Shown here: positions 13,108 to 14,242 of the stretch, piece by piece
Numbering within the stretch: position 1 is the first letter of the stretch
Layout: the number at the start of each line of letters is the position of its first letter
NCBI GenBank assembly: GCA_028718265.1
Contig: JAQUMG010000022.1
Span: 1-14,242, forward strand
DNA length: 14,242 nucleotides
Source of the DNA: Candidatus Omnitrophota bacterium
GTDB taxonomy: Bacteria > Omnitrophota > Koll11 > JAHIPI01
Direction of reading: 5' to 3'
Translations under genes and position numbers: made by a program
Notes under the pieces: model-generated
What the model saw: only the letters and a program-made list of their open reading frames with translations
Database searches by the model: none
Told to the model about the DNA's origin: nothing

Positions 13108-14242
13108 TGCAGCTGCCTTTCAAACATTTCATTCGCCACTAAATTAGCTATGCCTTCCGGCGTAAGATTATATTTCCTCATGAGTTCTTCGCGTTTACCG
13201 TGCTCTATAAATTCATCCGGCAGGCCTATGGCTTTCAGCTCTATGCCTTTTATATTCTCCCTGTCTATGAATTCCAGAACGGCGCTTCCGAAGCCGCCGC
13301 TTACGATGCCTTCTTCGACGGTGACAAATTTTTTAAATTTTTTCGACATCTCTTCTATAAGTTCGCCGTCGAGCGGTTTGACGAACCGGGCATTTACCAC
13401 CACCGCATGTATGCCGGCTTTATCCAGAATCTCAGCCGCCCTGAGTGACACGCTGACCATACTTCCCAGCGCCATAATCACCAGATGTTTCCCGTCTCTC
13501 AACACTTCGGATTTTCCTATTTCGAGTTTTGACTGCGGCATGTTTCCGGCCAGCCCGAAAAGCTGCCCGCCTTTCGGATACCTTATGCCGAAAGGTTTGT
13601 TCGTAACCAATGCCAGTTCCATCATATCCTTCAATTCGTTAGCATCCTTAGGTGCGGCCAATATCATATTAGGAATATGTCTCAGGTATGCTATGTCAAA
13701 TATCCCGTTATGTGTCGCGCCATCCTCGCCCACTATCCCGGCTCTGTCTACGCACAGAACTACTCCTAAATTCTGCAGGCACACGTCGTGAATTATCTCA
13801 TCGTAGGCGCGCTGCAAAAAAGTAGAGTATATAGCGACAAAGGGTTTGAACCCGCCGCATGCCAAAGCGCCTGCGAATGTAACGGCATGTGCTTCGGCTA
13901 TGCCGACATCGAATATCCTGTCGGGAAACTTTTGTGCAAACTTGTCAAGTCCAGTACCTGCCAGCATGGACGCGGACACCGCCACAACTTTCTTATTCTT
14001 TTCCGCCAGCTCCATTATCTTCTCGGAAAAAGCACGGGTATAGCTGTCTCTCTTTGTAAAAATCTCCGGCTTTTCACCGGAATCCTTATCAAACGGGCAG
14101 CTGCCGTGGAAATCGGACGGCGCTGCTTCGGAATACTTATAGCCTTTGCCCTTCTTTGTTATGGCGTGTAAAATTATGGGCCCCTTAAGGTTCATAATAG
14201 ACCGTAATTTACGGACTAATTCATCGGTCGGATGGCCGTCAA
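13101..14242 (-). CDS. dxs: 1-deoxy-D-xylulose-5-phosphate synthase (N-terminus outside window)
   Basis: DXS condenses pyruvate and glyceraldehyde 3-phosphate using thiamine diphosphate, the first step of the MEP isoprenoid route. The visible 379 residues are the last two thirds or so of a protein of about 620. The reading frame is open from the window edge, beginning DGHPTDELVRKL, the family's DGHD segment; the Met at 14195 is internal. KGPIILHAITKKGKGY, FDVGIAEAHAVTFAGALA with the catalytic Glu of the pyrimidine-binding domain, FLQRAYDEIIHDVCLQ and DRAGIVGEDGATHNGIFD follow in order. After the GIAE Glu, Ala replaces the common Gln. The final domain (VVVNARFVKPLD...VTVEEGIVSGGFGSAV) is complete. 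It overlaps gltX by seven bases and is probably co-transcribed with it. Confidence 0.96.
   Translation of the reverse strand, partial: DGHPTDELVRKLRSIMNLKGPIILHAITKKGKGYKYSEAAPSDFHGSCPFDKDSGEKPEIFTKRDSYTRAFSEKIMELAEKNKKVVAVSASMLAGTGLDKFAQKFPDRIFDVGIAEAHAVTFAGALACGGFKPFVAIYSTFLQRAYDEIIHDVCLQNLGVVLCVDRAGIVGEDGATHNGIFDIAYLRHIPNMILAAPKDANELKDMMELALVTNKPFGIRYPKGGQLFGLAGNMPQSKLEIGKSEVLRDGKHLVIMALGSMVSVSLRAAEILDKAGIHAVVVNARFVKPLDGELIEEMSKKFKKFVTVEEGIVSGGFGSAVLEFIDRENIKGIELKAIGLPDEFIEHGKREELMRKYNLTPEGIANLVANEMFERQLQW

Noticed and set aside
12550..13791. Long open plus-strand frame opposite gltX and dxs
   Set aside because: It is exactly antisense to two well-conserved enzymes, its translation resembles no family I know and it lacks a ribosome site; a shadow of codon bias.
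13101..14195. dxs as a complete 364-residue protein starting at 14195
   Set aside because: The frame stays open to the window edge with the family's DGH segment upstream, so this Met is internal.

Overview
The window looks like a chromosomal segment of an anaerobic or microaerophilic bacterium, probably from an uncultivated lineage. Both GluRS and GlnRS are present, so Gln-tRNA is charged directly. Isoprenoid synthesis uses the MEP pathway (dxs). The promoters are ordinary sigma70 type and GC content looks intermediate. The gene style would suit Omnitrophota or a related group, but that is only an impression. Every gene I can support is on the minus strand, so reading order runs from high to low coordinates.

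Upstream block (14242 to 9919): the 3' part of dxs, then gltX (7-nt overlap), tRNA-Gln(CUG) two bases after the gltX stop, and glnS starting four bases after the tRNA's CCA end. A separate promoter drives tRNA-Leu(GAG). Next come about 140 bp of nested inverted repeats and a rho-independent terminator whose U-tract nearly touches the -35 of the next promoter.

Central block (9653 to 3836): ten tightly packed genes, apparently one transcription unit. They encode a cysteine-rich DUF134 (UPF0251) regulator, an ArsP-type permease, the arsenite methyltransferase ArsM, a universal stress protein, a tiny CPKC thioredoxin-like protein, a 2[4Fe-4S] ferredoxin, a free-standing HdrA-N-terminal-like protein, an exported ArsF-like thioredoxin-fold protein, an ArsG/CcdA-like membrane protein and the arsenite carrier Acr3. 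The unit starts at a good promoter with a perfect 22-bp palindrome just after its -10. No arsR or arsC is visible. The set suggests arsenite methylation, export of inorganic and organic trivalent arsenicals through two or three permeases, and a redox module that may reduce pentavalent or nitroaromatic arsenicals. This locus is the best candidate for an undescribed system.

Downstream block (3798 to 1): an MFS exporter and greA from their own promoter; then a PilZ protein, a cupin-like protein and a PiT phosphate transporter (cut by the window edge). PilZ has its own promoter. A further promoter lies directly before pit and would give a nearly leaderless mRNA.
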